The position numbers and the translations under genes are program-made. The notes under the pieces were generated by a model that did no database searches, was not told where the DNA came from, and saw only the letters and a list, made by a program, of their open reading frames with translations. This document shows, piece after piece, positions 25,912 through 34,301 of a stretch of DNA of 64,000 bases; position 1 is the stretch's first letter; every line of letters begins with the position of its first letter. Origin of the DNA: Bacteriovoracales bacterium. GTDB taxonomy: Bacteria; Bdellovibrionota; Bacteriovoracia; Bacteriovoracales; Bacteriovoracaceae. The stretch covers positions 1 through 64,000 of the forward strand of contig JAOMEV010000006.1 of the NCBI GenBank assembly GCA_028346125.1, in the 5' to 3' direction.

Positions 25912-27096
25912 TTGAAAGATTCAATTTTAAAACACCTAGAGAAAGAGATCATCGAAATAAAAAATGCAGGTCTTTATAAGGAAGAAAGAATCATTACATC
26001 TCCACAAGACTCTCTCATCAAATCAGAGGGGCAATCCGTTGTTAACCTCTGCGCAAATAACTATCTAGGCCTCTCTAACCATCAGGAACTTGTCCAAGAG
26101 GCCCAAAAATCTCTTGAAAAATATGGCTTTGGTATGTCTTCCGTAAGATTCATTTGCGGAACCCAAAATATTCACAAATTGTTGGAAGAAAAATTATCCT
26201 CATTTTTGGAAATGGAGGACACGATACTCTACTCTTCCTGTTTTGATGCTAATGCGGGACTTTTTGAAACTCTCCTCAATGATAACGACGCTATTATTAG
26301 TGATAGTTTAAATCATGCAAGTATCATCGATGGGGTAAGGCTCTGTAAGGCCAAAAGATTTCGCTATAAAAATAATAATCTTCAGGACCTTGAAGAACAA
26401 CTCAAAAAAGCACAAGACTGCCGTTTCAAATTAATTGCGACAGATGGTGTTTTTTCTATGGACGGCCTCATTGCCAACTTAAAGGGAATTTGCGACTTGG
26501 CCGATAAATATGGGGCCCTCGTCATGGTCGATGATTCTCATGCAGTTGGGTTTATTGGAGAAAAAGGAAGAGGAACTCCTGAGTATTGTGATGTTATGGG
26601 AAGAGTCGATATCATCACAGGAACTCTAGGTAAGGCCCTTGGTGGCGCTTCTGGGGGCTATACAAGCGGAAAGAAGCAAATCATTGACTATCTCAGACAA
26701 AGGTCTAGACCTTATCTTTTTAGTAATACACTTGCACCCGTTATAGCGGCCACTTCAATAAAAGTTATAGAAATGCTGGAATCTAGTGGCCATTTGAGGT
26801 CTCAGCTAAAAAGCAATACTGAGTTGTTTAGATCTGAGATGGAAAAGGCAGGGTTCAAACTAATCCCAGGTAATCACCCGATTATCCCAATTATGCTTGG
26901 TGATGCCTCGTTGGCCAAGACAATGTCTGATGAGCTTTTAAAGGAAGGCATTTACGTGGTAGGGTTCTCATACCCTGTTGTTCCCAAAGGGTTGGCAAGA
27001 ATTCGAACACAAATATCGGCTGCCCACACTAAACAAGATCTAGAGAGGGCGATAGAGGCCTTTATTAAAGTTGGAAAAAAGTTAAGTGTGATATAA
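25912..27096 (+). CDS. kbl: 2-amino-3-ketobutyrate CoA ligase (glycine C-acetyltransferase)
   Basis: A 394-residue PLP enzyme of the alpha-oxoamine synthase family, converting 2-amino-3-ketobutyrate plus CoA to glycine and acetyl-CoA. Visible are [26 protein letters not shown], the [11 protein letters not shown] Asp/His pair, and the PLP lysine in [14 protein letters not shown]. Length matches E. coli Kbl (398). Starts with TTG behind GAGGAG. It forms an operon with tdh 27 bases downstream, which fixes the function against the related BioF. Confidence 0.96.
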   Translation: MKDSILKHLEKEIIEIKNAGLYKEERIITSPQDSLIKSEGQSVVNLCANNYLGLSNHQELVQEAQKSLEKYGFGMSSVRFICGTQNIHKLLEEKLSSFLEMEDTILYSSCFDANAGLFETLLNDNDAIISDSLNHASIIDGVRLCKAKRFRYKNNNLQDLEEQLKKAQDCRFKLIATDGVFSMDGLIANLKGICDLADKYGALVMVDDSHAVGFIGEKGRGTPEYCDVMGRVDIITGTLGKALGGASGGYTSGKKQIIDYLRQRSRPYLFSNTLAPVIAATSIKVIEMLESSGHLRSQLKSNTELFRSEMEKAGFKLIPGNHPIIPIMLGDASLAKTMSDELLKEGIYVVGFSYPVVPKGLARIRTQISAAHTKQDLERAIEAFIKVGKKLSVI

Positions 27097-27123
27097 TGCT
27101 TAAAAAAATTTTTGGAGTTTTCC

Positions 27124-28149
27124 ATGCCCAAAACCATGAAAGTTCTCAAAAAAAATCATAGAGAAGTTGGCCTTTGGCTAGATGAAGCCCCAATACCGAC
27201 AATTGGGCCTTCTGATGTTCTTATTAAAATAAAGAACACGGCCATTTGTGGTACCGACCTTCATATTTATAATTGGGATGAGTGGGCCCAATCAGTCATT
27301 CCTGTTCCCCTAATAACTGGACATGAGTTTTTTGGCCATGTTGAAAAAGTTGGGGCCAACGTTACAAATTTTAAAAAAGGTGACCGGGTCTCTGGAGAAG
27401 GACATATTGTCTGTAACCACTGCAGAAACTGTAAAGCTGGAAAAAAGCACCTTTGCCCTAACACAATAGGAGTTGGCGTTCAAAGAAATGGCGCCTTTGC
27501 TGAGTTTCTTTCCATGCCGGAATCAAACGTTTATAAAATATCTGATGATATACCAGATGAACTGGCCTCAATCTTTGACCCCTTTGGAAATGCGACCCAC
27601 ACGGCCCTTTCCTTCGACCTCGTTGGCGAGAATGTTCTTATCACTGGAGCTGGACCAATTGGCTGTATGGCAGCCGCTATTGCCAAGCATGCAGGGGCCA
27701 AAAAAGTCGTTATTACCGATATCAACGAATATCGTCTTCAATTAGCAAAAAAACTTGGGGCGGATATTTTAGTCAATCCCACTCAGCAATCAATAAGAGA
27801 CATCAAGCTTGAAGGTGGATTCGGGATTGGTCTTGAAATGAGTGGAAACCCAAGTGCTTTCAATGATATGCTCCAGGCCCTCAACCACGGGGGTAAAATA
27901 GGTTTATTAGGAATTCTTCCCAAGCATACAACTATTGACTGGTCTCTAGTCATTTTTAAAGGACTCTTTATTAAAGGAATTTATGGCCGTGAAATGTATG
28001 AGACTTGGTATAAAATGTCCTCAATGATTGAAAGCGGCCTCGACATTAGCTCTATAATCACCCACCAATTTCCTGTGGATAAGTTTCAGGAAGGCTTTAC
28101 ACTCATGAATCAAGGTAAATCAGGAAAAGTAATCCTCAACTGGTTCTAA
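27124..28149 (+). CDS. tdh: L-threonine 3-dehydrogenase
   Basis: A 341-residue zinc medium-chain dehydrogenase that oxidises threonine to 2-amino-3-ketobutyrate with NAD. Very close to E. coli Tdh over its whole length ([30 protein letters not shown] for the structural zinc, [36 protein letters not shown]). I use ATG 27124: the upstream in-frame TTG 27112 contains the GGAG ribosome binding site itself, and 341 residues is the standard length. With kbl it gives the two-step threonine-to-glycine route. Confidence 0.97.
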   Translation: MPKTMKVLKKNHREVGLWLDEAPIPTIGPSDVLIKIKNTAICGTDLHIYNWDEWAQSVIPVPLITGHEFFGHVEKVGANVTNFKKGDRVSGEGHIVCNHCRNCKAGKKHLCPNTIGVGVQRNGAFAEFLSMPESNVYKISDDIPDELASIFDPFGNATHTALSFDLVGENVLITGAGPIGCMAAAIAKHAGAKKVVITDINEYRLQLAKKLGADILVNPTQQSIRDIKLEGGFGIGLEMSGNPSAFNDMLQALNHGGKIGLLGILPKHTTIDWSLVIFKGLFIKGIYGREMYETWYKMSSMIESGLDISSIITHQFPVDKFQEGFTLMNQGKSGKVILNWF

Positions 28150-28164
28150 ATAAAGGCATCATTT

Positions 28165-28494
28165 ATGTATAACGATTTTTTTGTCAGTGAAAATTTAAAG
28201 ATAGAATTTCTTAATTTTGTACCAGACTCTAAGGACAAAAACCGCTTGAGAAGTCTTCTTGATCGAGTTGAAGAATCTTCTCCAAGTAACTCTCTAATAC
28301 AAGTAGAGTTCAAAAAAGAAAAAGATATCATTACAGGAAATATCCAAATTTTTTCTCAAAAAACAAATTTTAAAGAAGAAAACTCTGACGAGAACATGTC
28401 TTCCCTCATTGAGAGACTTTTCAACTCCTTAAATGAGCAAATCGATACATGGAAAAAGCGTCGATTTAGTAAAATTGATGAAATTTTAGTTTAG
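28165..28494 (+). CDS. Small protein resembling hibernation-promoting factor
   Basis: A 109-residue protein 15 bases after tdh, with AAAGG upstream. The second half has the pattern of the HPF/RaiA fold: a strand (LIQVEFKKEKDI), another strand (GNIQIFSQKTNFK), then a long helix ending in basic residues (MSSLIERLFNSLNEQIDTWKKRRF). HPF proteins bind the 30S subunit and silence ribosomes in starvation. The N-terminal half is divergent, so the call is tentative. Confidence 0.45.
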   Translation: MYNDFFVSENLKIEFLNFVPDSKDKNRLRSLLDRVEESSPSNSLIQVEFKKEKDIITGNIQIFSQKTNFKEENSDENMSSLIERLFNSLNEQIDTWKKRRFSKIDEILV

Positions 28495-28499
28495 AAATC

Positions 28500-28519
28500 C
28501 CCTCCTTTGAAAAGGAGGG
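28500..28519. terminator. GC-rich hairpin between convergent genes
   Basis: CCCTCCTTT and AAAGGAGGG are perfect inverted arms with a very short loop between the ends of the + gene (28494) and the - histone gene (28529). There is no strong T run on either side, so termination efficiency is unclear. Confidence 0.5.
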
Positions 28520-28528
28520 TGTATAATC

Positions 28529-28780
28529 TTAGGCCATAATATCGTAAGAGCGAATGGTTTTTCTTCCATTGGCCGTACATTTTTTTTGAGCTTGCTCAAC
28601 AAGAAAGTATACATATTCATTCATTGCATCGAGTGCATCTGAAGAAACATTATAACCTTTACCCTTGAGAGCATCTTTTGTTTTAGAAGCAACTAGAAGC
28701 ATTTCTTTGCTTTTTTTAGCAGATTTTTTTGCAGCTTTTTTAGTCGCTTTTTTTGCCGTTTTCTTTTTCGCTTTGGCCAT
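28529..28780 (-). CDS. Bacterial histone with lysine-rich N-terminal tail
   Basis: An 83-residue basic protein. Residues 1-26 are a Lys/Ala tail built of KKxAKK units. Residues 27-83 show a histone fold: helix 1 (LLVASKTKDALKG), loop, long helix 2 (SSDALDAMNEYVYFLVEQAQKKCTAN), then GRKTIRSYDI. Arg73 and Asp80 match the seven-residue-apart Arg-Asp clamp of archaeal histones (RKTIKAEDI). Helix 3 is cut short, as I recall for the Bdellovibrio histone Bd0055, which coats DNA end-on. Start ATG has GAGGT upstream. Likely an abundant nucleoid protein. The tail adds a domain not present in the minimal histone. Confidence 0.85.
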   Translation of the reverse strand: MAKAKKKTAKKATKKAAKKSAKKSKEMLLVASKTKDALKGKGYNVSSDALDAMNEYVYFLVEQAQKKCTANGRKTIRSYDIMA

Positions 28781-28872
28781 TTTTTACCTCAACATTTGTA
28801 CAAGTTAATAATGAACGCGATTCTAGGGGCTAAAGCCCCTTAACGTCAATCCTTAATTAACAAAAGATTAAA

Positions 28873-29295
28873 CTAAACAGGGAAATGTCCCCTTTTCATA
28901 AGATCAATGCACATATTTACGTAATCACCGCGAGACTTATTGAACTCATCAAAAGTCCAAAGGCCTTCCCCTAGTTCCAATTTACCCGTAGGAGAGAAAT
29001 AAAAAACACTTTTACCACTTATTTTTGTCTCTAATTCCTCAACGACAAAATCAACACCTACATCTTCAAAAAAAAAAAGTCTTTTCTTAAGGTTGTCAGG
29101 AATACGATAGACTTTTCCAGAAACACTCCCATTAGGGTCTGGAAGCAGAACCGGAAATTTTTCTTTTAAAACTTTAAAGCTGGAAAACCCTTTTATTTCC
29201 AAATTTTGCTCAAATAGCTCAGAAGGCCTTCTTTCTAAAACAATTGAAAAAACCTCCGAATCTAATAGAGTGCCGTAAAAGAAAAAATAATCCAT
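28873..29295 (-). CDS. Gamma-glutamylcyclotransferase-like (AIG2 fold) protein
   Basis: A 140-residue protein with the family's N-terminal substrate loop (FFYGTLL), followed by SGKVYRIPDN and a central LFFFEDVG. AIG2/GGCT-like enzymes release 5-oxoproline from gamma-glutamyl amines, but many members are uncharacterised and the catalytic acid here is not certain. It starts one base after the stop of the MerR/B12 regulator gene, so the two are translationally coupled. Possible link with the gamma-glutamyl pathway at 7.7-13.7 kb is speculation. Confidence 0.7.
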   Translation of the reverse strand: MDYFFFYGTLLDSEVFSIVLERRPSELFEQNLEIKGFSSFKVLKEKFPVLLPDPNGSVSGKVYRIPDNLKKRLFFFEDVGVDFVVEELETKISGKSVFYFSPTGKLELGEGLWTFDEFNKSRGDYVNMCIDLMKRGHFPV

Positions 29296-29296
29296 T

Positions 29297-30241
29297 CTAA
29301 GAAAGCTCTTTGAGATAATTATCTAGATATTTGAGGTCTGGTAAGAAGTGAAAGGATTTATTTTTTTGAAATTTGGCCAAATTAAAGCGAGCAGCGCCCC
29401 CTAGCCATAAGGACTGACCTTTTGACATCCCCTTGGTTAACCTCTCCATAAACCCATTTAAAAAATCTTCTTTTTGGGGTGCTACAAAACTATTTGCAGA
29501 GAGTAAAATTACATTGGCCTCTACTGATTCAGAAACTTCAAGAATTGTTTCAACATTCATATTAGGCCCTATATAAAAAAACTTTAACCCATAATGGCAA
29601 CAAAGAAGCCCATAAAGTAGAAGACTAAACTCCGAATGATCTGTTTCTGGAGTCGCTAGCGCCACGAGGTTTGGGCTCCTAGATTTCTGTTTATAGTTTC
29701 TAAAAAGAACATGGCCAATATGAAATTTAAGCATTGAAGATAATGCCTGTTCCTGAGAAATATTAAGCTCTCCTCTATAAACCCTTATTCCAACTTCCTG
29801 AATAAGAGGAGAAATGATATCAAGAGCAAGATCCCTTGGAGAATGTGTTATCTTTAATTTTTCAATTTCATGGGCGATAATATCAAGCTTATATTGCTTA
29901 ATCGCAAGCATGAGGCCATCCAACGATGCCTGGAAGTTCTTAGAGGAATCTACTTCATTAAGAGAAACCTTTTCGGGTTCAAACTCATCCGTTTTACCAA
30001 GCTTTTTCAGGAATGCTTTCAGCTCATCAACGGGTTTTTGAGCAATCGTACCAATGGAGCTCCCCAAAGAACATAACTCAGAAAGAAGACGAAGTTTTTC
30101 AATATCATCATCGCTATAAAGCCGCCTTCCAGATTCATTTCTGGACGGTGCGACAGCATTATATCTCTTTTCCCAGGCCCTTAACGTATGAGCTCCAACT
30201 CCTGAAAGTTTAGAGGCTATTTGAATATTATATTTCCCCAC
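29297..30241 (-). CDS. MerR-family regulator with B12-binding-type sensor (CarH/LitR-like)
   Basis: A 314-residue regulator. Residues 1-75 are a MerR winged helix (HTLRAWEKRYN, RLYSDDDIEKLRLL). Residues 90-185 are a helical bundle of B12-binding-2 type and 190-314 a Rossmann-like B12-binding domain (LVALATPETDHSEFSLLLYGLL, KFFYIGPNMNVE). The His in DHSEF matches the cobalt-ligand position of CarH/LitR. Start is GTG with AAGGAGA upstream. In CarH/LitR, adenosylcobalamin holds the repressor tetramer on DNA in the dark and light breaks it. The divergent genes (epimerase, LOV protein) fit a light-response locus. Confidence 0.82.
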   Translation of the reverse strand: MGKYNIQIASKLSGVGAHTLRAWEKRYNAVAPSRNESGRRLYSDDDIEKLRLLSELCSLGSSIGTIAQKPVDELKAFLKKLGKTDEFEPEKVSLNEVDSSKNFQASLDGLMLAIKQYKLDIIAHEIEKLKITHSPRDLALDIISPLIQEVGIRVYRGELNISQEQALSSMLKFHIGHVLFRNYKQKSRSPNLVALATPETDHSEFSLLLYGLLCCHYGLKFFYIGPNMNVETILEVSESVEANVILLSANSFVAPQKEDFLNGFMERLTKGMSKGQSLWLGGAARFNLAKFQKNKSFHFLPDLKYLDNYLKELS

Positions 30242-30260
30242 AGCATTTCTCCTTTTAAAC

Positions 30261-30345
30261 TTACAATTAAAGAATACTCCAGTTTTTAAAAAAATTAAAA
30301 TTTGTAAAACTAATAAATATCTATCTAAACCTTTTAATTACAAAT
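30261..30345. promoter_or_regulatory. Three TTACAAWT half-sites, candidate operator
   Basis: TTACAATT at 30261-30268, its relative in inverse orientation (ATTTGTAA) at 30300-30307, and TTACAAAT at 30338-30345 lie in the 227-bp gap between the MerR/B12 regulator and the divergent epimerase gene. Spacing between copies is 39 and 38 bases. They are natural candidates for regulator binding, nearer to the regulator's own start. No binding data; AT richness makes chance copies possible. Confidence 0.35.
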
Positions 30346-30409
30346 ACTTAATGAAAAAATAAGGAAAAATTTTATTCCTGTTTAATTAATGTCTAATCTA
30401 TATCTCTTG

Positions 30410-30439
30410 TTGAGATTCCGTAAAAAGCTAAGATATACT
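30410..30439 (+). promoter_or_regulatory. Promoter of the epimerase-LOV operon
   Basis: TTGAGA at 30410-30415 and TATACT at 30434-30439 are 18 bases apart and about 30 bases before the ATG at 30469, which has AGGAGGA upstream. Confidence 0.5.
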
Positions 30440-30468
30440 CTGATAGTGACTTTTTTAGGAGGACATAA

Positions 30469-31386
30469 ATGAAGATTCTTATTACCGGGGCTACAGGATT
30501 TGTCGGCAGACACCTTGTCGAAAAACTTCTCCAGGAAGGACATACTATTTTGACCTACTCTCGCAACAAAGCTTCAGCTCTTAAAAAGCTCCCCAAAGAA
30601 GTTCAAGTTTTTGAATGGTCAAATGTCTCAGAAGATCTTCCACCTAAAGAGGCAATGGAAAATATTGAGGCCGTCATCAACCTTATGGGGGAAAACCTGT
30701 CAGAAGGAAGATGGTCTAAGTCTCAAAAAGAAAAAATTTTCAACTCAAGGGTTTTGGGGACAAAAAACCTTGTCAAAGGACTTGAAGAAAATTTGAAGGG
30801 GAACTTAAAAGTCTTTATATCTGCTTCGGCCATTGGTCATTATGTAGTCAATCGCAAAGAACAACTCACAGAGGAATCTCCGAAAGGTGACGGATTTTTG
30901 CCAGATTTATGCGAGCAGTGGGAAAACTCAACTCAAAGCTTAAGTAAATCGGATAGGACCCTTACACTAAGAATAGGCGTCGTCCTAGGCAAAGGTGGAG
31001 GGATCTTAAAAAAGCTCTCACCTATCTTTAATCTTGGCCTCGGCGGACCAATCGGATCAGGGTCACATATGATGAGCTGGATCCATATTGAGGATCTAGC
31101 GTGTATTTTTGCCGAATCTCTAAAAAATAACCATTTTGAAGGAGTTATAAACGGGGTTTCACCTTTCCCTGTTTCCAATAAAGAGTTTTCAAAATCTCTA
31201 GGACAGGCCTTAAAAAGGCCAGTTATTTTCCCTGTTCCACCTCTTGCCCTAAAGTTGGCCTTTGGTGAAATGTCTACTATAATGCTCGATGGGCAAAGCA
31301 TCATTTCGCAAAAACTAGAGAACCTTAACTTTAAATTTAAATTCCCCAAAATTAATGAAGCTCTTCTAAAAGAAGCCGAAAGTTGA
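30469..31386 (+). CDS. TIGR01777-family NAD-dependent epimerase (YfcH-like)
   Basis: A 305-residue extended short-chain dehydrogenase. The N-terminal Rossmann loop is ITGATGFVGRHLVEKL (residues 4-19). Family marks are INLMGENLSEGRW, SASAIGHY and SWIHIEDLACIF, and a C-terminal DUF1731-like part (RPVIFPVPPLALKLAFGEM). The substrate of the family is unknown. In several bacteria this gene sits next to LitR/CarH regulators and photolyase genes, consistent with its position here, divergent from the B12-type regulator and 28 bases before the LOV gene. Confidence 0.9.
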   Translation: MKILITGATGFVGRHLVEKLLQEGHTILTYSRNKASALKKLPKEVQVFEWSNVSEDLPPKEAMENIEAVINLMGENLSEGRWSKSQKEKIFNSRVLGTKNLVKGLEENLKGNLKVFISASAIGHYVVNRKEQLTEESPKGDGFLPDLCEQWENSTQSLSKSDRTLTLRIGVVLGKGGGILKKLSPIFNLGLGGPIGSGSHMMSWIHIEDLACIFAESLKNNHFEGVINGVSPFPVSNKEFSKSLGQALKRPVIFPVPPLALKLAFGEMSTIMLDGQSIISQKLENLNFKFKFPKINEALLKEAES

Positions 31387-31414
31387 TAAAATTAAGAAAA
31401 AAAGAAGGGAATAA

Positions 31415-31987
31415 ATGAAAGACCTAAAAACGATACTAATTTCATGTGGAGATTTATTTCCAATCCCCTTCGTAATAGCTGACTTTACTCAGAAGCATCA
31501 ACCTCTGATTTTTATAAGTGACTCATTCGTGGAGCTTACTGGCTACCAAAAGGATGAAGTCATTGGAAAAAATTGTCGATTCTTGCAGGGAGAAAAAACG
31601 GACAAAACAACTATTAAAAACATAAGAAAATCTTTAGATAACAGCGAGTGCTGCTACTATGATATCTTAAACCATAAAAAGAATGGCGATGCTTTCTGGA
31701 ATCGCCTTGCACTTTTTCCAGTTGGTCCCACGGACAATACTTGTACCTATTACGTTGGCATCCAGATGGAGATTTCAGCATCGTCAGAAAGGATTTCAAA
31801 ATTCAACGATGATATCAAGAAAAATCAAATCGCCAAGAAAGTCAAAAACCCTTTTCAAGAAATTATGAATGCTCAAAGGGCCTCAGATCTTGTTTTTTTC
31901 AACCCCTCTGAAATCACATATGAAGATTTTGTGGGAAAAATGAAAAAAAATGTTCAAGATATATGCTCTTTTATAAAATCCTTGTGA
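31415..31987 (+). CDS. Short LOV-domain blue-light sensor
   Basis: A 190-residue protein. Residues 13-125 form a LOV-type PAS domain with the photoactive Cys54 in GKNCRFLQG (canonical GRNCRFLQG), the flavin-binding NxxxG-type residues nearby, and WNRLALFPV later. So FMN binding and cysteinyl-adduct photochemistry are expected. The last 65 residues are helical (coil and a segment around IMNAQRASDLVFF) with no recognisable output domain, as in short LOV proteins that signal by dimerisation. It follows the epimerase gene with AAGGGA upstream, in a locus controlled by a B12-type photoregulator. Confidence 0.9.
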   Translation: MKDLKTILISCGDLFPIPFVIADFTQKHQPLIFISDSFVELTGYQKDEVIGKNCRFLQGEKTDKTTIKNIRKSLDNSECCYYDILNHKKNGDAFWNRLALFPVGPTDNTCTYYVGIQMEISASSERISKFNDDIKKNQIAKKVKNPFQEIMNAQRASDLVFFNPSEITYEDFVGKMKKNVQDICSFIKSL

Positions 31988-32021
31988 ACCAAATAAAACC
32001 CTTTAATTGACCGGTAAGACC

Positions 32022-32264
32022 ATGCAAAAAGAGACCTTAGAAAAGTTTGAAATCATTTCAAAAATAATAAGAAATTTAGTTTTTACTCTGGCAATCCCCC
32101 TGTTTCTTTACCACGCATTTTGCGAGGCCCGATTACACCTTAAGCATCAAAGAATTACGAAAGAAAAAACTATTACACAAAAAATTCTGAAAAAAGGAAA
32201 CGACAAAATTGAACTGATAAAAGAGGGTATTTTAAATAAGCTTCTTGAAAGCCTAAAGCAATAA
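32022..32264 (+). CDS. Small single-pass membrane protein
   Basis: An 80-residue protein (ATG 32022 preferred; TTG 32007 gives five more residues). Residues about 17-34 form one membrane helix (NLVFTLAIPLFLYHAF) followed by a Lys-rich amphipathic tail. It lies 20-35 bases after the LOV gene and may belong to that operon. Function unknown. Confidence 0.5.
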   Translation: MQKETLEKFEIISKIIRNLVFTLAIPLFLYHAFCEARLHLKHQRITKEKTITQKILKKGNDKIELIKEGILNKLLESLKQ

Positions 32265-32605
32265 AGGCCTGAGGGCCCTAGATAAGAGACTTTAAAGCAC
32301 CGAGTTCCACTCTTAACCCGTTTTTTTCAAACCGAGACTAATTCATAGCCAAAAAACACCTTTTACAAGATTTTATACTGGAGCAGGGCCGATCTTTTTT
32401 AAGAAGTTGTAAAAAGTGAGAATTTAATCCTCTCAAAGGTTAGAAAAAGTGGCCATTTCAACGATTTTTTCCATAAATTCTAAAAAAAATACCTATATTT
32501 ACTAAAATCTATTGCTAATTTCTTTCAAGGTTTATATAAAATCCTCTGGAACAATCTACATTTTATTTCATATTTTGTGGAACAAAGAATTAAAGGAAGA
32601 CGATT
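32265..32605 (+). promoter_or_regulatory. Long leader and promoter of the cold-shock gene
   Basis: 341 bases without a gene. TTGCTA at 32512-32517 and TATAAA at 32535-32540 (17-base spacing) look like the promoter of the csp gene, giving a 5' leader of about 60 bases; AAAGGAAG precedes the ATG. Leaders of cspA-type mRNAs often fold as temperature switches, but I see no strong hairpin here. A short GGCC-TGA-GGCC hairpin follows the upstream gene near 32268. Confidence 0.45.
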
Positions 32606-32800
32606 ATGGAAACTGGTACAGTAAAATTTTTTAATGAAGAGAAAGGGTTTGGATTCATCAAGCCTGACAATGGTGGAAAAGATTTATTCGTTCATGCTAC
32701 AGGCGTAGAAAATGGACCGATCACTGAGGGAGACTCTGTTGAGTTTGAAATTGGTGAAGGAAAGAAAGGCCCTTGTGCCGTTAGAGTAAGCCGTAAATAA
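32606..32800 (+). CDS. csp: CspA-family cold-shock protein
   Basis: A 64-residue single cold-shock domain, slightly short of the usual 66-70. RNP1 is KGFGFIKP and RNP2 DLFVHAT. Such proteins bind single-stranded RNA and DNA and keep mRNA unfolded at low temperature. Single-gene unit with its own promoter and a hairpin just downstream. Confidence 0.95.
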   Translation: METGTVKFFNEEKGFGFIKPDNGGKDLFVHATGVENGPITEGDSVEFEIGEGKKGPCAVRVSRK

Positions 32801-32813
32801 TTTTATTTATATA

Positions 32814-32849
32814 GAGGGTAGAAAGCTGTCTTGCGCACTCTTTACCCTC
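32814..32849 (+). terminator. Hairpin downstream of csp
   Basis: GAGGGTA-gAAAG at 32814-32824 pairs with CTTT-TACCCTC ending at 32849. The tail after it is only moderately T-rich, so this is a probable but not strong terminator. Confidence 0.5.
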
Positions 32850-32914
32850 GGTTACTTTCTCTAAACTCCCCAAATTTAACAAATTAATCAAGCTTTTTTA
32901 AAAGTTATTGGGTT

Positions 32915-34255
32915 TTATAGCTTAGTAATCCAGCTTTGAAGCTTTTTATCCATTTTTCTCATACTCTTCCTCCTCCACCCACGGCTACCTGCTCTTAAAT
33001 ATCTACCTTTTTCCGGGTCGAGCTTGCTTAATAGCGCCCTATTTTTTTCGTGGGAAGTAAAAAGAGCAAATGCATATCTTTTGCCTGATTTTCCCATAAG
33101 GTAGCCCGCCAAATTATTTACATAATAAAGAGAGCCGGTCTTACCATATATTCTAAAGGCCAGTGAAGGGTGCTTAAGCCTTTTTACCAACCCCCCACTA
33201 TGACCATTTATAGAAAGGAGAGACCAAAAGGAACGGTCTTTGAAGTTTACATTCTGAAGAGAAAATAAGAGCTGGGCCATTTCCTTGGAGCCTATTTTAT
33301 TATTTAGGTTTAAACCTGACGCATTATTAAAGTGAGAGCCCTCCCAATTGATATGAGGAAACTTTTTCTTAAACCATTTGTGCATATAGGAAGCCGAATC
33401 CAAAAGAGACTTCTTCCCTTTAGAAAGCTTTTTGACGGCCTTCAACATCGCCATTTCTGCAATGAGATTATTACTGTATTCAAGACCCAATGACGCCAAT
33501 CGGATCAAAGGAATGCCTTTGTGAGAGGCCAAAAGAACAGAGTTTTCAGGTACCATTTTATTTTGTGGGTCAGGTAAGCTTAGGCCATGAAGATCGGCCA
33601 AGTAGTGAAAAAAATAAGAAGTAAAAAGGTTACTATTTTTACTTGGAAGATTTTCTATAGATCTCATCCTCATTTTCGAGTTTTTCAACCAGATCTCGCT
33701 GCCTTCCGCACCCAGACCAAATTTAAACTTCTGTCCCTTTCTTGACCTTTTCTCAGACTTTACAATGAGATGCTTTAAAGGAGGTGAGGCGAGGTTTGAT
33801 TTTGTCCACACTCGAAATCGATTAAACTCGACGTTCAAAGCACCAATAGAAGGGTTATCAGTTTGATCTTCTAATCCTAATTCTGAAATTCGAGGATAGG
33901 CCCACTGTTCGGAGCTGTCATAATAATATTTTCCTTCAATCTTTTGTATCCCCTTACTTTTTATCTGGTGAATAAGAGAAAGAATGTGATTTGCGGTAAA
34001 ATAAGGAGCACCGTAACCTTTCAAGTAAAGGTTACCTTTTAAAACACCATTAACAATTTTACCTGTTTTATGAACTTCTGTTCTAAAATGGTCTTCAGGA
34101 CCCAAAACTTTTAAAGCAAAATAAAAAGTAAAAATTTTCGAGACTGAGGCCAAAATCATTGGCCGGTCAGAATATTCAGACTCAATCAATTTCCCATTAT
34201 CTAAATCAATAAGAGCATAAGACATCTTTGTCCCACTTAGGGACCTTGCCTGCAA
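32915..34255 (-). CDS. dacB: D-Ala-D-Ala carboxypeptidase, PBP4 (DacB) type, signal peptide out of frame
   Basis: A 446-residue S13-family penicillin-binding protein that trims peptidoglycan peptides. Active-site motifs are SVSK (Ser37-Lys40), YSNN (SxN) and KTGS. The open frame begins only at TTG 34255, inside what should be the signal peptide. Just upstream, ATG 34299 opens MKKRIFF... but is one base out of register because of a T10 run (plus-strand A10 at 34277-34286). With 11 T the protein would start MKKRIFFFALLFSSFLQA, a perfect signal peptide. So this is either a sequencing slip, transcriptional slippage, or phase variation. It follows mltB by two bases, forming a cell-wall operon. Confidence 0.8.
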   Translation of the reverse strand: MQARSLSGTKMSYALIDLDNGKLIESEYSDRPMILASVSKIFTFYFALKVLGPEDHFRTEVHKTGKIVNGVLKGNLYLKGYGAPYFTANHILSLIHQIKSKGIQKIEGKYYYDSSEQWAYPRISELGLEDQTDNPSIGALNVEFNRFRVWTKSNLASPPLKHLIVKSEKRSRKGQKFKFGLGAEGSEIWLKNSKMRMRSIENLPSKNSNLFTSYFFHYLADLHGLSLPDPQNKMVPENSVLLASHKGIPLIRLASLGLEYSNNLIAEMAMLKAVKKLSKGKKSLLDSASYMHKWFKKKFPHINWEGSHFNNASGLNLNNKIGSKEMAQLLFSLQNVNFKDRSFWSLLSINGHSGGLVKRLKHPSLAFRIYGKTGSLYYVNNLAGYLMGKSGKRYAFALFTSHEKNRALLSKLDPEKGRYLRAGSRGWRRKSMRKMDKKLQSWITKL

Positions 34256-34276
34256 AAAGGAGCTAAAAAGAAGGGC

Positions 34277-34286
34277 AAAAAAAAAA
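34277..34286 (-). repeat. Ten-base homopolymer disrupting the dacB signal peptide
   Basis: A run of ten T on the coding strand lies within the predicted signal peptide of the PBP4 gene. The reading frame from ATG 34299 is shifted relative to the downstream coding frame; adding one T or removing two restores it. Confidence 0.75.
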
Positions 34287-34301
34287 TTCGTTTTTTCATA
34301 A

